From CAVTYH01 sp963738835 (GTDB taxonomy: Bacteria; Planctomycetota; Planctomycetia; Pirellulales; JADZDJ01): 64,000 nt of DNA. Below, piece after piece: positions 42,816-52,610 of this stretch. The translations under genes and the position numbers were made by a program. The notes below the pieces were generated by a model that had not been told where the DNA came from, did no database searches, and saw only the letters and a list, made by a program, of their open reading frames with translations. Every line of letters begins with the position of its first letter. Within the stretch, counting starts at the first letter, position 1. The stretch is from assembly GCA_963738835.1 (NCBI GenBank), contig CAVTYH010000001.1, forward strand, positions 1,426,001 to 1,490,000. The letters run 5' to 3'.

Positions 42816-45800
42816 TCACATTTCCCAGTCTTCATCGCCGGCCGTGACTTCAATTACCACCGGCACCGGCTCGTCATCGAAATGTTTTACAGTGCGAACT
42901 TGGCGGGTCTCCGTTACGAGTTGCCCCGTTGAAATTTTCTCTTCGGCGACAATGTCGGACACATTTTCTAATTGCGAAGTCGTCACCGTGCCATTCAAAA
43001 GCCACAACGGATTGATTCGGTCGTCGAGCTCTCCGGAAAACTCCTCCGCGGCCCAGCGACGACGAATTGGCAATACGCGAACAGCCTGCTGCGGCGGATC
43101 GATACGCAGCTTCGGCCGCTTTAGTTTCGCAACAGCCGATTGGGAGAGCAACGGTGGCTCTGGCAATGGTTCCAGTATTTGCGTGGGCCGATGAACATAT
43201 CGAACATCAACATTTGCAGACGGTGCCGCGGGCTGGACGCTGACTTCAATCATCTGTGGAGCGGAATCAGAATTCGAATGTGCCGTGGCAATTCGCAGCA
43301 GTTCAATCTGATGTACTTCCGGCTTCGCGCTTGGCACCGGTTCGATCGGTTCGTCGAAATTATTTTGAACCCGAGGCGGCCAAAGTTCAAAGTCAGGTTC
43401 AAACGGCAGGTCTCGTCCCGACGATTTCTTTTCCGGCAAGCGTCGCACATCGACCGTGTGTGCTTTGAAAATCCGAGCGATATGCTCGTGGCATGTGAAA
43501 ATCAGCAACTGGTGGCCGCCTGCCGCGAAATCTCGCAGCACAGCGACGGCGGCCGTTGCACGATCGGTGTCGAAGTTCACAAGGACGTCATCCAGAATCA
43601 TCGGCAACGTCGCTCCGCGACGGGCGAAAAGCGCCACAAGCGCCAGACGCAAGCTCAAGAAAAGTTGCTCCCGAGTTCCGCGGCTTAGAACCTCGATTGG
43701 AATCGAGTGACCATCCGCATCGTCCACCAGCAGACGCGATTCACCAAAGGGCGTCCAGACGCGCCGGTAGCGTCCTTCAGTTAACTGTGCGAGATAGCGT
43801 GACGCTTCCCGCAGTGTTTCGGGTTGCCGATTTCGTTCGTAATCGGATTTGACGTCCTCCATAAACCGCTGCGTTACGGTCAGTACTTGCCAACGATTAA
43901 CTAACGCCGACAGACGTTCTTCGATCTGGTCTAGTTCAAAGCGTTTGACTGCTGGCCGTCGATCACCGGCCAACTGACGAAGCTGTTCGTTTATCTGACC
44001 GCACTTTTCGAAGAGGCGACGATGCTGGTCGCGAGCCGTTTCCAGTCGCTGATTGATTTGAGCAAGTTCCGCTTCCAATTGCTCGCCAGATTTTTCCATC
44101 ACAATCGCGGCGATTGCCGATTCGGAAGCGGCGCCGGCTAACAACGAGGCAATTTCACGCCTGGCTGTATCCCGCTCATCCACAAGAGCCGCGATCCGAG
44201 TTGCCTCTGCAGCCCGACGACGAAAAGCTGCGACATCAACGACGTTGCAGTCCTTGAGCAACGACCGTCGCCGCCGCCTGAGGCGCTGAAGTCGCTCTTC
44301 GATCGCCGTTTGACTCCGCCGCATGCGCCGCCGATTACGAAGCAACTTGTGACGGCGTTGTTGTCGGCCTTCCTCGTCGGCCAACTCACGACGCAATTGC
44401 CGCAGTTGCTGGCTAGCCTGTGGCGATTCCGGCTTGAGCCCGGTGGCCCAAAAAATCTGCTCGATTCTGTTCGCCAAGGCGGTGAGTTCGCGCCGACGAC
44501 GATCCAAATCGGAACGCGCATCGATCAGACGATGCTCGGCTCCCACAAGCTGCGCACCGGCAGCAGTCATCTCACGCACTTGGCGCGGAGTTAATCGGTC
44601 GGGCAGCTCGGCATTGGCGATGCGCCATGCGCCAGTGTCGCAAGGCAGCGTCAAATTTGCCGCGTGCGTTTTCAGTTCGCGTTTCCGTGTCACTAGCTGC
44701 TTGCTCTGCCGCCTGACGTTGGGCTTCCAACGGCAACAGTTGTTCCAGCCGCGCCAATTCCTGTTCGGCTATCTGCAATCGTGGTGCGAGCTGGCCACTG
44801 GATTTCGGCAGCGAGCGATCCAACTCTGCCCGCTCTTCCTCGGCTTGTTCCGCTTGCAGGTGAGCTTGCTCCGATTGCTTTTGACACTCCGCCAGTTGGC
44901 GGGCCAGCGACTGTTCCAGCATGTATTTGGCGGCAATTGCGGAGCCAATGCCCAACAAGCCCAACACAGCCATGGGCCAGCCAAGCGAGCCGGTGAACGA
45001 CGCCGGCAAAAACAGACCGGCTAGGGTCAGCATTACCCCGATTACAAAGATTGCGCCCAAACCAATCAGCGTCCAAGGCGGCAGGATTTGGCGTTCTTCG
45101 AGCTCTGCTATTTTCGTCTCAAGTTCGGCTCGCAGCTGTGCCATCTGTTCGGCCTGCTCGTCGAGCTGCACACAACGCCGAAGCTGTGAAACCCTTTGGC
45201 CAGCCGCTTCGACCGCGGTCTTCAAATCACGCTGGCCAAACGCGGACATTGCCGACTCGATTTCGCGGCGCCGGTTGGCGAGGGTTTCGCGTTGTTTGTC
45301 GTCGAGTCGCTTTGCCACCTTCAACTGCCGCCGGGTTTTTGAGAGGAATGCCGCAGGCTTTCGCAAAATGTTCCATAATTTCAGATCAAGCTGCAGTGGC
45401 ACTGCTGCATTAAAACTGGCAGCCGAGGCGAATTGCTGCTGTTGATTTTGTTGCTGATCGGCCAGCGATTTCACCGTGGTCTCGGCCGCTCCCAACTCCT
45501 GTTCCACAGAAACAATCCAGGCCTCATTTTCGGCCAAAGCCGCGATCCGGGCCGATTGCCGAGCGAGCGAATCGTTGAGCGATATCGCTCCAAATTCCAC
45601 GGTTAGCTTCCGACGTTGCTTGATGAGACGACGGTGACGCTGCCGCCCTTTCAAGATTGCCGACGACAGGCGATCCATTCGCAATAGTGCATTTGCCGGC
45701 CAAGAATTGTCCGATCCGAAGGCCTCGATTTGGGCGTCGAGTGTGCCGCGCCGGTGCCAAGTGTCGTAAACGATGCTGGCCGCTTCCAAGCTACGCTGTT

Positions 45801-46507
45801 TCGTCTCGAACTCGGAAACGGTCTGCTCAGTTAGTTCAATCTCCCGCTGGCAGTCGGCGCGTTGGCTGATGAGTTGCTCGTATTGATGCGGCAAATCGGC
45901 CAGTTCCAGCAATTCGCGTTGCAAGCGCTTCTGTTCAGCGATCAAGCTTCCGAGCTGACCGGAGTGCGGATCATCCGCCATGATTCTCGCGCGAGTTCTC
46001 CAACTCGTGCAACACGTCGCAGAGCGATACGCGATCTAAACCAGAGGTTAGCGAATAGAGCCAGCGAGCGGCATCGGAATCGGACAAAGTGGCCAATTCT
46101 TGCAGTTCCAACAGACCGACGGCGAAAACGTTATTGAAGGTACTTTCGTCGATCTCATGCAGCAGCTTTTGCCAATGGCTTTCGTTTCGGACTGTGCCCT
46201 CCGCCGCGCCGATCGAAACGTGGCCCAGAAGTTCAATTTCGCTCGGCTGTCGACGAATTTGAAGCCGCCCGTCACCTAAAGCTACAACCGTCAGCATCCC
46301 GCCCGCGATGCCGCCTCGCAGCGGCGGCAAGTAACGATCGGTTCGAGCAGGCGAAAATCCGTAGAGCATGGCCCGAAGGAATTGTAGCACAGTTGTCTTA
46401 CCGGCTTCATTAGGACCGTAAAACACGGTGCATTCGGGCGAAAGATCTGCCAGCGTTAGTCCGCTCCAGACGCCGAAACCATCGACCTGAACTTCGCACA
46501 GCTTCAT
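42816..46507 (-). CDS. YhaN/SMC-like ATPase, frame-broken twice
   Basis: About 1230 residues. Start ATG 46507 (MKLCEVQVDGFGVWSGLTLA) overlaps the stop of the phosphoesterase gene (ATGA). Walker A 'GPNEAGKTT' lies near residue 32. Long coiled-coil arms follow, interrupted in the middle by hydrophobic 'ILPPWTLIGLGAIFVIGVML' and 'LGWPMAVLGLLGIGSAIAAK', as in planctomycete YhaN. The C-terminal lobe has 'VLSRGTREQLFLSLRLALVA' (signature) and 'LPMILDDVLVNFDTDRATAA' (Walker B), then an extended acidic tail. Frame changes at ~45985 and ~44622. With YhaO it should form an SbcCD/Rad50-Mre11-like DNA end-processing pair. Confidence 0.85.
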
Positions 46508-47758
46508 GAGACCGTCTCCTCGGGATTCAGCAATTCGCACCCGAGCCAGGCAGCTTCCTGCAATAAGCGTTGGTGGCTTTCCGGCGTGTTTCGACCAACT
46601 GCAGACCAAGCGTAGAAATTGTCATCGAGATGGTCCGTGACGATTTCACCCGGCGATAAAATCGACTGCAGCGTTGCTTCTATTGCCGGAAGATCTCCAC
46701 TGTTGAGAACGGCCCGTAAAAAGTCGCCGCGAAGCGTTTGTTCCACGTACCACTCGGCCGGCAGGTGCTCCGGCTTTTCGGCTTCAATATCTACCGTCCA
46801 GAGCGGTGCTTTACTGTGCCCAAATTCGGAGCGGAGTTTTGCGACAAGCTCGTTCGCCAGTGAACCGTGCCGCAGTGAAGACATCAATTCCTCCTGGCAC
46901 GCTATTGTCCAGGAGACAAACAACGGCGCATCTTTAGCCTCAGCCCGAATTTCGTTGCTGCGAACACACAGGGCCTGTTCCAATTCCTTCACATCGGCAG
47001 TGCCCAAGAGTGACAGCCGTGGCGATTGCCAACGCACGACATCGCAGTTGATTGACGTCAGTTGAAACTGCCGGCCTTCATTCACTTGGACGAGCGTGCA
47101 ACCGTGCGGACCATCTTCGGACGGACGTCGGCCTTGAGGTGTTCCAGGATAATGCACGCTGTAGTTGGCTGCGAGCGGAGTGCTGGCTCGTGCCTCCCGC
47201 CGAGCGCCCAATATTTTACCCCGATTTCGCCGACGCCCCGCAATTCCAATCGTCCGCATGAGCGATTGCCACGGAGCACGAATCGGAATTTGATGGAGCG
47301 AATTCATAAGGTCGTGGCGATCCATGTTCGTCGTGACCACGGCCGATCAATTCACACACTGGCACGCCCGCAATTTCGTGTTGATATCGCTCGACGCCGT
47401 GCCTGGAAAACACTTTCACATTCGGCGGCCAATGGATGAAACTCGGCCAGCGCTCCGGCCAATCGTTTCGCGCACTAGCCCAATAAACGGCAATCTGCCG
47501 CTGATTGAGGCGTTCGAATTGGTCCACCAGGAACAGCAGGGCCCGAGGTCCGCAACGCGTCGGGTCGGCCACATCGCCAGAAAGAACCATGAAATCGACT
47601 CGCTGATCAATCGTCGCATCAAATACCCGTTCGACGGCCCGCACCGGGCAGTCGATCAGCAAATCGGCAAGATGTTCCGGCGCTTCGGCCAGACCGCGGG
47701 CGGGCTGGTCCAAGTGCAAATCGGCGGCGTGCAAAAAACGGAAAGGCCGCTGAGACAT
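46504..47758 (-). CDS. YhaO-like metallophosphoesterase, frame-broken
   Basis: Starts MSQRPFRFLHAADLHLDQPA at ATG 47758; about 418 residues. The D-x-H motif (HAADLHLD) and 'FMVLSGDVAD' are present. The position of the usual GNHD reads 'YWASARNDWPERWPSF', so the canonical Asn-His pair is altered. 'HDEHGSPRPYEF' and 'VKYWALGGRHEPALRS' give the late GH-type motif. The conserved sequence changes frame near 47215 and again near 47150, then runs 'HYPGTPQGRRPSEDGPHGCT' and the capping domain to 46504. Partner of the YhaN-like ATPase in nucleolytic repair. Whether it retains nuclease activity is uncertain because of the altered motif. Confidence 0.82.
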
Positions 47759-47860
47759 AGGCGCTCCTTGCGCGGCGGATAAAAATCGGTTCGTGCGTAC
47801 CGAACACGGTTAAGAAGTTTAGCCAAACACGGCAATCGTGCCTATCCGAGTCAAGCGACG

Positions 47861-48613
47861 CTAGACCGTCAGAGGCGGCTCGGTGGTTGCAAATTGACGG
47901 TAGGCGGCCAAGGCGATTGACTCATCACGCGGCCGTTCCACCAGGCTGGCTCGGACCCGGGCCCGCAAGATGACGCCTTTCTCAAGCCGTTGCTGAAAAA
48001 GCCGATGACTGCTTTGTAAAAGTGGCTGGGCATTGTTTGCGACTTCCAGGGTGCTGCTACCGTAATCTTGTGGATGCAGCAACTCGACGTAACTAATTTG
48101 ATCGCCAGGAAGTCGGGCAATAAAACTTCCAGTCGGTTCCGCGGACGCGCGATTCGTGGGCAAATTTCCGTCCGCCGAAAGTCGAAGCGACTGCACTTCA
48201 GCGATAGGCGAGACGAAGCTTGCAATGGTCACTTGCGGATCGCTATCCAGTAAGCTGGTGTTAGCTGAAAGAATCAACTCGATCGCGATTGCAACGCCAG
48301 CCGCATCCGTGGGGCAAAATTCGGCCGCATCCAAGCGTCGCCAATAGGCTTGCAAGCGCACGTGCTGCGGCGTTGTTTCCTCATAGGTCGCAACTATGTC
48401 GGTGCCGCGAACGTAAGCATCCATTCGAGACGCGATCGGCGGCTCACGCTCGCCAAACGTAAAACCGAGCATTTGCAATCGTGAGCTTGGATTCTCGCCG
48501 TTAAATTGCACGCGCAACCCGTCGGCCGGGTGCGTCAGATCGATTGTTGCTGAACATCTTGTGCTGGCCAACCGGGCAGAGTTTCCGTCGAGCTGCCACG
48601 AAGAAGCATTCAT
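47861..48613 (-). CDS. Hypothetical protein upstream of the yhaO-like gene
   Basis: A 250-residue protein with no signal peptide or membrane helix. It opens MNASSWQLDGNSARLASTRC and includes 'LRVQFNGENPSSRLQMLGFT' and 'YVRGTDIVATYEETTPQHVR', and ends 'VERPRDESIALAAYRQFATT'. The composition is beta-rich. No known domain was recognised. It sits 102 bp upstream of the yhaO-like gene on the same strand, so it may belong to the same transcript and assist repair, but nothing in the sequence proves this. Confidence 0.7.
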   Translation of the reverse strand: MNASSWQLDGNSARLASTRCSATIDLTHPADGLRVQFNGENPSSRLQMLGFTFGEREPPIASRMDAYVRGTDIVATYEETTPQHVRLQAYWRRLDAAEFCPTDAAGVAIAIELILSANTSLLDSDPQVTIASFVSPIAEVQSLRLSADGNLPTNRASAEPTGSFIARLPGDQISYVELLHPQDYGSSTLEVANNAQPLLQSSHRLFQQRLEKGVILRARVRASLVERPRDESIALAAYRQFATTEPPLTV

Positions 48614-48670
48614 GGGCGTTTGAATGCGGCGTATTGAATTTCTGTGGCCGCCGTCAACCTTGAGTCCAAT

Positions 48671-48838
48671 AAAAAACCCCGCCGCTCACTTGCGTAAGTC
48701 GGCGGGGCCGGAACAGAGAAGAGGCCGCCGTTAATTCGGGCTTCAGCAGGATAAAAAGTATTAGGCAGTTGCACCCAAATGATTGGTGAGGCAAAGGCTG
48801 AAAGTTTCCGGCTAACGCGATCCCCCCTGGCTCCACAC
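48671..48838 (-). ncRNA. Candidate ~168-nt non-coding RNA
   Basis: A compact minus-strand unit with its own signals. TGGACA (-35, 48871-48866) and TATCAT (-10, 48849-48844), 16 bases apart, predict a start near 48838. At the other end CCCCGCCG (48677-48684) pairs with CGGCGGGG (48700-48707), with the inner pair ACTT/AAGT around GCGT, followed by TTTTTT on the minus strand. Frames inside have no protein-like features. The length would suit a regulatory RNA such as 6S, but no conserved 6S bubble could be verified. Confidence 0.55.
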
Positions 48839-48843
48839 CCGCG

Positions 48844-48871
48844 ATGATACCAGCTTCCTTGAAAATGTCCA
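48844..48871 (-). promoter_or_regulatory. Sigma-70 type promoter of the candidate ncRNA
   Basis: Minus-strand TGGACA-N16-TATCAT, one mismatch from each consensus hexamer (TTGACA, TATAAT). It points into the gene-free segment that ends in the strong terminator at 48671-48707. Confidence 0.6.
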
Positions 48872-49080
48872 GCATTATTCCAATATTTTCTCGTTCGGAT
48901 ATGGCATGCAATTGCTGGGCTATTAGCCCGTCGACTCGACAGCGTGGCTTTCAATCGCTTGGAAAAGGTTCCTAATTGTCAAAGCGGTTGAAATGCTCGG
49001 CTGAACAACTATCGACTTTCCCTCTATAATCACCGGGAAATATCGGGTATCGCCACCGGCAATCTCGTTTATGGACCCCC
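48872..49080. other. Divergent upstream region of the monophosphatase gene
   Basis: About 210 bp between the ncRNA promoter and the ATG at 49081. GACTTTCCC-rich sequence and TCTATAATC (49023-49031) with TTGTCAAAG (48976-48984) could contribute a plus-strand promoter, but the spacing is poor. No gene or hairpin is seen. Confidence 0.35.
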
Positions 49081-49851
49081 ATGACCAATTACTTAAAAAC
49101 GTGTGAACAGGCTGCCCGAGCCGGGGGGAAAATCCTTTTGGACTGGGTCGGCCGATTTGCCACCCGAGAAAAGGGACCGGCCGATTTGGTGACCGAAGCC
49201 GACCTGGCCTCGCAGGAGGAAATTCGCCGAATTTTGCTCGCGGCCTACCCCGACCACGGGTTTCTCGGCGAGGAAGAGGGGGCAGCTTTGGCCCAGAATG
49301 CGGAATACCGCTGGCTGGTCGATCCGCTCGACGGCACCACGAACTACGTGCATCAAATTCCGCACTATTGTGTGTCCATCGCGCTCGAGCGGCGCGGGCA
49401 GCTCGTTTGCGGCACCGTGTTCGAGCCAGTATCCGGCGAATGTTTTACCGCTGAAGCGGGCGGGGGAGCCTATCTGAATGGCCGTAGGCTTTCCACGAGC
49501 GGTGTGTTCGATCTAAGTCAGACCGTTGCAGCGGTCAGCTTCCCGCCGAAAGTTGAGCGCGGTTCACGAGCCATCGAAGAATTCATTCGTGCCATCGTGG
49601 CCTGTCAGTCCGTCCGGCGAACCGGCTCGACGGCGCTGAATTTGTGCTACGTGGCGGCCGGCCGCTTCGACGCTTACTGGGGCGGCGACACCAAAGCTTG
49701 GGATGTCGCCGCCGGCGCTTTGATCGTCCAGGAAGCCGGTGGAACCATTACCGACTATACCGGTGGTTCGCTGAACCTCGACCATCCGCAATTCGTCGCC
49801 GCGGCCACTGCAACTTTGCACAAAAAATTGCTCGCTTTGCTGTCCGGCTAA
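49081..49851 (+). CDS. Inositol-monophosphatase family protein
   Basis: A 256-residue Mg2+-dependent phosphatase (IMPase/FBPase/CysQ superfamily). Metal-site motifs: 'FLGEEEGAA' (E-E), 'WLVDPLDGTTNYVHQIPHYC' (DPxDGTxN), and the late 'YWGGDTKAWDVAAGALIVQE' (WDxAAG). Full length, uninterrupted, cytosolic. Substrates in this family include inositol-1-phosphate, fructose-1,6-bisphosphate or PAP; this sequence looks like a SuhB-type enzyme, but the choice is not certain. The gene is alone on the plus strand, with minus-strand ABC genes converging on it. Confidence 0.9.
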   Translation: MTNYLKTCEQAARAGGKILLDWVGRFATREKGPADLVTEADLASQEEIRRILLAAYPDHGFLGEEEGAALAQNAEYRWLVDPLDGTTNYVHQIPHYCVSIALERRGQLVCGTVFEPVSGECFTAEAGGGAYLNGRRLSTSGVFDLSQTVAAVSFPPKVERGSRAIEEFIRAIVACQSVRRTGSTALNLCYVAAGRFDAYWGGDTKAWDVAAGALIVQEAGGTITDYTGGSLNLDHPQFVAAATATLHKKLLALLSG

Positions 49852-49876
49852 TCGACAGCTTTTTCCGCGGCGCAAT

Positions 49877-51082
49877 TCAGATAGCGCGGCGCGATTCCAA
49901 GACCTTCAGAGCCGTCAGCAAGATTGCCGTTAGTGCGGCCACAATTGCGCCAGCGGTCGATTTTCCCGTCATCACCAAACCGATAGAGCCGGCCAACAAC
50001 GTCAGCGCCACAATCGCAAACCACCCCAGAGCGCCTGGAAAGAACTGTTTGCCGCCGCGGCCGGCGCGTGTTCGCAGCTCGTTGAAGCTGACGGCCAGCA
50101 CGACCAGAAAGCCGACGATGATGCCTTCATAATCGTCAGCGCCGCTGCGCACAATCTTGGCCACGGCATCGATCACCACGCGCAAAAACAGCACGCCCAG
50201 CATTACTCCGGGAATGGTGCCAATTCCGCCCGTCAAACTACAGCCTCCAACAACGCTGGCGGCAATCGCGTTCAGTTCATAGCCACGGGCGGCAGTATAC
50301 GGATCGGCCTCGCCGACTTCAGCTAGATACAAAACACCGGCTAAAGACGCCGTCATGGCGCCAATGCAGTACGCCAGCCATTTCAAACGCTCGGTGCGGA
50401 TGCCGCTTAGCCGCGCCGCTTGTTCGTTGCCCCCCATTGCATAAAGATGACGACCGACGACGGTCCGGTTCATCAAAAACCAAATGCCCCCGGCGAGCAG
50501 CAAAAAAACGATGAGCGGAAACCAATGCCAAAACGCCGCGTCTCCTTCTAATCCGCCGAGTCGCGCAAAATTGCGGTCCGTAATGTTGATTCGCTGCACG
50601 CGAGATCCCAACCCCGCGGTAATTTGCTGCGTCAGCACCTTGGCCAAACTTCTTAACCCGACCAGCGAAGCCAGCGTAGCGATAAACGGCGGCAATCCCA
50701 CGCAGGTGATCAGCCAGGCATGAAAAGTGCCGATCAGAAAGCCAGCCACCAGAACTCCGCCAATTGCGATCAAGATGGTTCCCGTGCCCAGGTTTGTCGT
50801 GACGGGCACGCCGCGACTATCGACGGGCGACATCGCCAAAAAAATATCGGCACAAATGCAGCTGCTGAAGGCAATCACCGAGCCCGACGATAGATCAATG
50901 CCGCCGGAGATGATCACCACCGCCGCGCCCAGGGAAAAAATACCCAGCAGCGCCGTTTGCCGCAAAATTTCCTGGGCATTTTGCAGCGGCAATTTGCGAT
51001 ACGAATCGCTGAAGCACGTCGTCACTAGCACCACGGCGACGATGGCAAACAACAAACCGAATTCGTTGCGAAATCGCCGCAT
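49877..51082 (-). CDS. Sugar-type ABC permease (RbsC-like)
   Basis: The start at ATG 51082 (MRRFRNEFGLLFAIVAVVLV) is chosen for its basic lead before the first helix; no good ribosome binding site is visible, and an upstream start is possible. Ten or so helices include the RbsC signatures 'GAAVVIISGGIDLSSGSVIA' and 'AASVVGGCSLTGGIGTIPGV', and the EAA-like loop 'YAMGGNEQAARLSGIRTERL'. An extra hydrophobic C-terminal pair ('GALGWFAIVALTLLAGSIGL') extends it. It lies 173 bp downstream of the binding-protein gene. The matching ATPase is not in the window. Confidence 0.9.
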   Translation of the reverse strand: MRRFRNEFGLLFAIVAVVLVTTCFSDSYRKLPLQNAQEILRQTALLGIFSLGAAVVIISGGIDLSSGSVIAFSSCICADIFLAMSPVDSRGVPVTTNLGTGTILIAIGGVLVAGFLIGTFHAWLITCVGLPPFIATLASLVGLRSLAKVLTQQITAGLGSRVQRINITDRNFARLGGLEGDAAFWHWFPLIVFLLLAGGIWFLMNRTVVGRHLYAMGGNEQAARLSGIRTERLKWLAYCIGAMTASLAGVLYLAEVGEADPYTAARGYELNAIAASVVGGCSLTGGIGTIPGVMLGVLFLRVVIDAVAKIVRSGADDYEGIIVGFLVVLAVSFNELRTRAGRGGKQFFPGALGWFAIVALTLLAGSIGLVMTGKSTAGAIVAALTAILLTALKVLESRRAI

Positions 51083-51255
51083 GGAAGAGGTTAACACAAT
51101 GACGAAATCCGTGCTCGATGAACGAATGAATTTCGAAGCTCCAATTTCAAACCTAAGAAGCACCTCGTCCGTTCGTCATTCGAATTCCGAATTTGGAGCT
51201 GAATTCGTCATTTGAATTTCGCTTCGCCCCTTCGTGTCGTCATTTGTCATTTCCC
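51083..51255. repeat. Gap with inverted-repeat segment between ABC genes
   Basis: GAATTTCGAAGCTCCAATTTC (51128-51148) is largely complementary to GAATTTGGAGCTGAATTC (about 51190-51207), forming a large imperfect hairpin. GTCATTTGTCATTT and GTCATTTGAATTTCG are short near-repeats. The structure could limit read-through between the binding-protein and permease genes or be a repeat copy. Confidence 0.45.
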
Positions 51256-52407
51256 TCAAGAATTCGTCAGCTTCCGGTCTTCCAGCCATTTCTTGAACTC
51301 CGGCAGGGTGAAGAATTTCGTGCTGGGCTCGAACATCTCTTTCTTGAGCGGCGATTTTTCATCCGGCACCACCACTCGCAGTTCGGTCGGGAAAAGGTCG
51401 CCGTCGGGCGCGGTGAATTCTTTTTTCTCGCCATCCCATTTTGGCAACAGTTCGTGGATGGCGGCGTTGTCTTTCTCTAAGATCGCTTTCATCAGCCGCA
51501 CGCCGTCGTAACCCATTTCGTAGGGATTTTGCACGACCAGCACATCGATCAGCCCGTCTTGCATATCGGCAATGGCCGGCTCTTCGGCATCGAAGCAGAC
51601 CACGGCCACCTTGTCGCGAATTCCCCTTTGCCGCACCGTCTTGGCAATGCCGTCGGCGTTGTACGACCAGATGCCCACCAGCATGTCGATTTCCGGATGC
51701 TGATCCAAAGCGTCGCGCACATTTTTGAGCAGCTTCGATCGATCGGTATCGTCCGACAAATAATCGACCCGCTTGATCTTCTCGCCGGCCACTTCATCGA
51801 ACCCGCGCATCCGCTCTTCGGCATTGGCGGCGCTGGGAATACCGACAAACGCGGCATACTTCGCGCCTTGCGGCCGCAAGCCAAGGGCGGCCTTTCCCAA
51901 TTCCCGACCACCGGCCACGTTGTCGGTCCCCATATACGCGAATCTGGAATCACGGGCGGTCTCACGGTCCATATCAGAATCAATCGTCAACACCGCGACC
52001 CCCTGCTTCCGCAAGTTCCGTAAGGCATTGGCCAGCTGCGTACTCTTGGCGTCGAGTGGCGAGATGGCCACCGCCGCGATATCGGTTTGATTGCCATATT
52101 GAACCAGCTTGTCGAGCTGCCCGCGCGTGCTGCCGTCGTTCTTATCCATCTCGACTTTGTAGCCGGCATCGCCGAGCTTCAGATCGCGCTGGGCGTCTTT
52201 CATGCCGGCGAACATCGTATCCCAAAATGGCACATCGCCGTTGATGAGCATGATGATCCGTTTCGCCGAACCGCTTTTGGCCGCCCCCGATTTCGCATCG
52301 GCAGCGGGATTGCTTCCGCTGTTGCAGCCGGCAGTCAGCAGTATTGCCGCCGAACAAACCAGAAGCGACACGCAGCCAAGAACCCGAACCGCTGAACCAA
52401 AACGCAT
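51256..52407 (-). CDS. Sugar-binding lipoprotein of an ABC transporter
   Basis: Start at ATG 52407 with AGGAG seven bases upstream. Lipobox: 'LLVCSAAILLTAGC' with the cysteine near residue 26, so it is a membrane-anchored periplasmic protein. The body is a type-1 periplasmic binding protein of the ribose/galactose group: 'IIMLINGDVPFWDTMFAGMK', 'VAAVAISPLDAKSTQLANAL'-type block, 'GVAVLTIDSDMDRETARDSR', 'AYMGTDNVAGGRELGKAALG', 'VGIWSYNADGIAKTVRQRGI'. Ligand probably a sugar. It is transcribed before the RbsC-like permease, as in Rbs systems, but without an rbsA ATPase here. Confidence 0.9.
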   Translation of the reverse strand: MRFGSAVRVLGCVSLLVCSAAILLTAGCNSGSNPAADAKSGAAKSGSAKRIIMLINGDVPFWDTMFAGMKDAQRDLKLGDAGYKVEMDKNDGSTRGQLDKLVQYGNQTDIAAVAISPLDAKSTQLANALRNLRKQGVAVLTIDSDMDRETARDSRFAYMGTDNVAGGRELGKAALGLRPQGAKYAAFVGIPSAANAEERMRGFDEVAGEKIKRVDYLSDDTDRSKLLKNVRDALDQHPEIDMLVGIWSYNADGIAKTVRQRGIRDKVAVVCFDAEEPAIADMQDGLIDVLVVQNPYEMGYDGVRLMKAILEKDNAAIHELLPKWDGEKKEFTAPDGDLFPTELRVVVPDEKSPLKKEMFEPSTKFFTLPEFKKWLEDRKLTNS

Positions 52408-52610
52408 TTCAATCTCCTTCCAAATCTCCCGAGTCCACCGAACGGTGTGTGAAACGTTCGATTCTAAATGGCACGCACCCAGTTTTTCAAGCAAACAAGT
52501 CATTGGTCGTTGATAGACGGAAGGCATTGTTGCGCATCCAACCGGCAATGATCGCGCTCGTTGCGAGGCCCGCGTAAAGATCGGAAGTGAGCCAAGGTAA
52601 AAGTCGAAAT

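Noticed and set aside
48610..48954. Minus-strand frame over the ncRNA candidate
   Set aside because: Crosses promoter and terminator signals, Arg/Ser-rich, no start signal; RNA interpretation is better.
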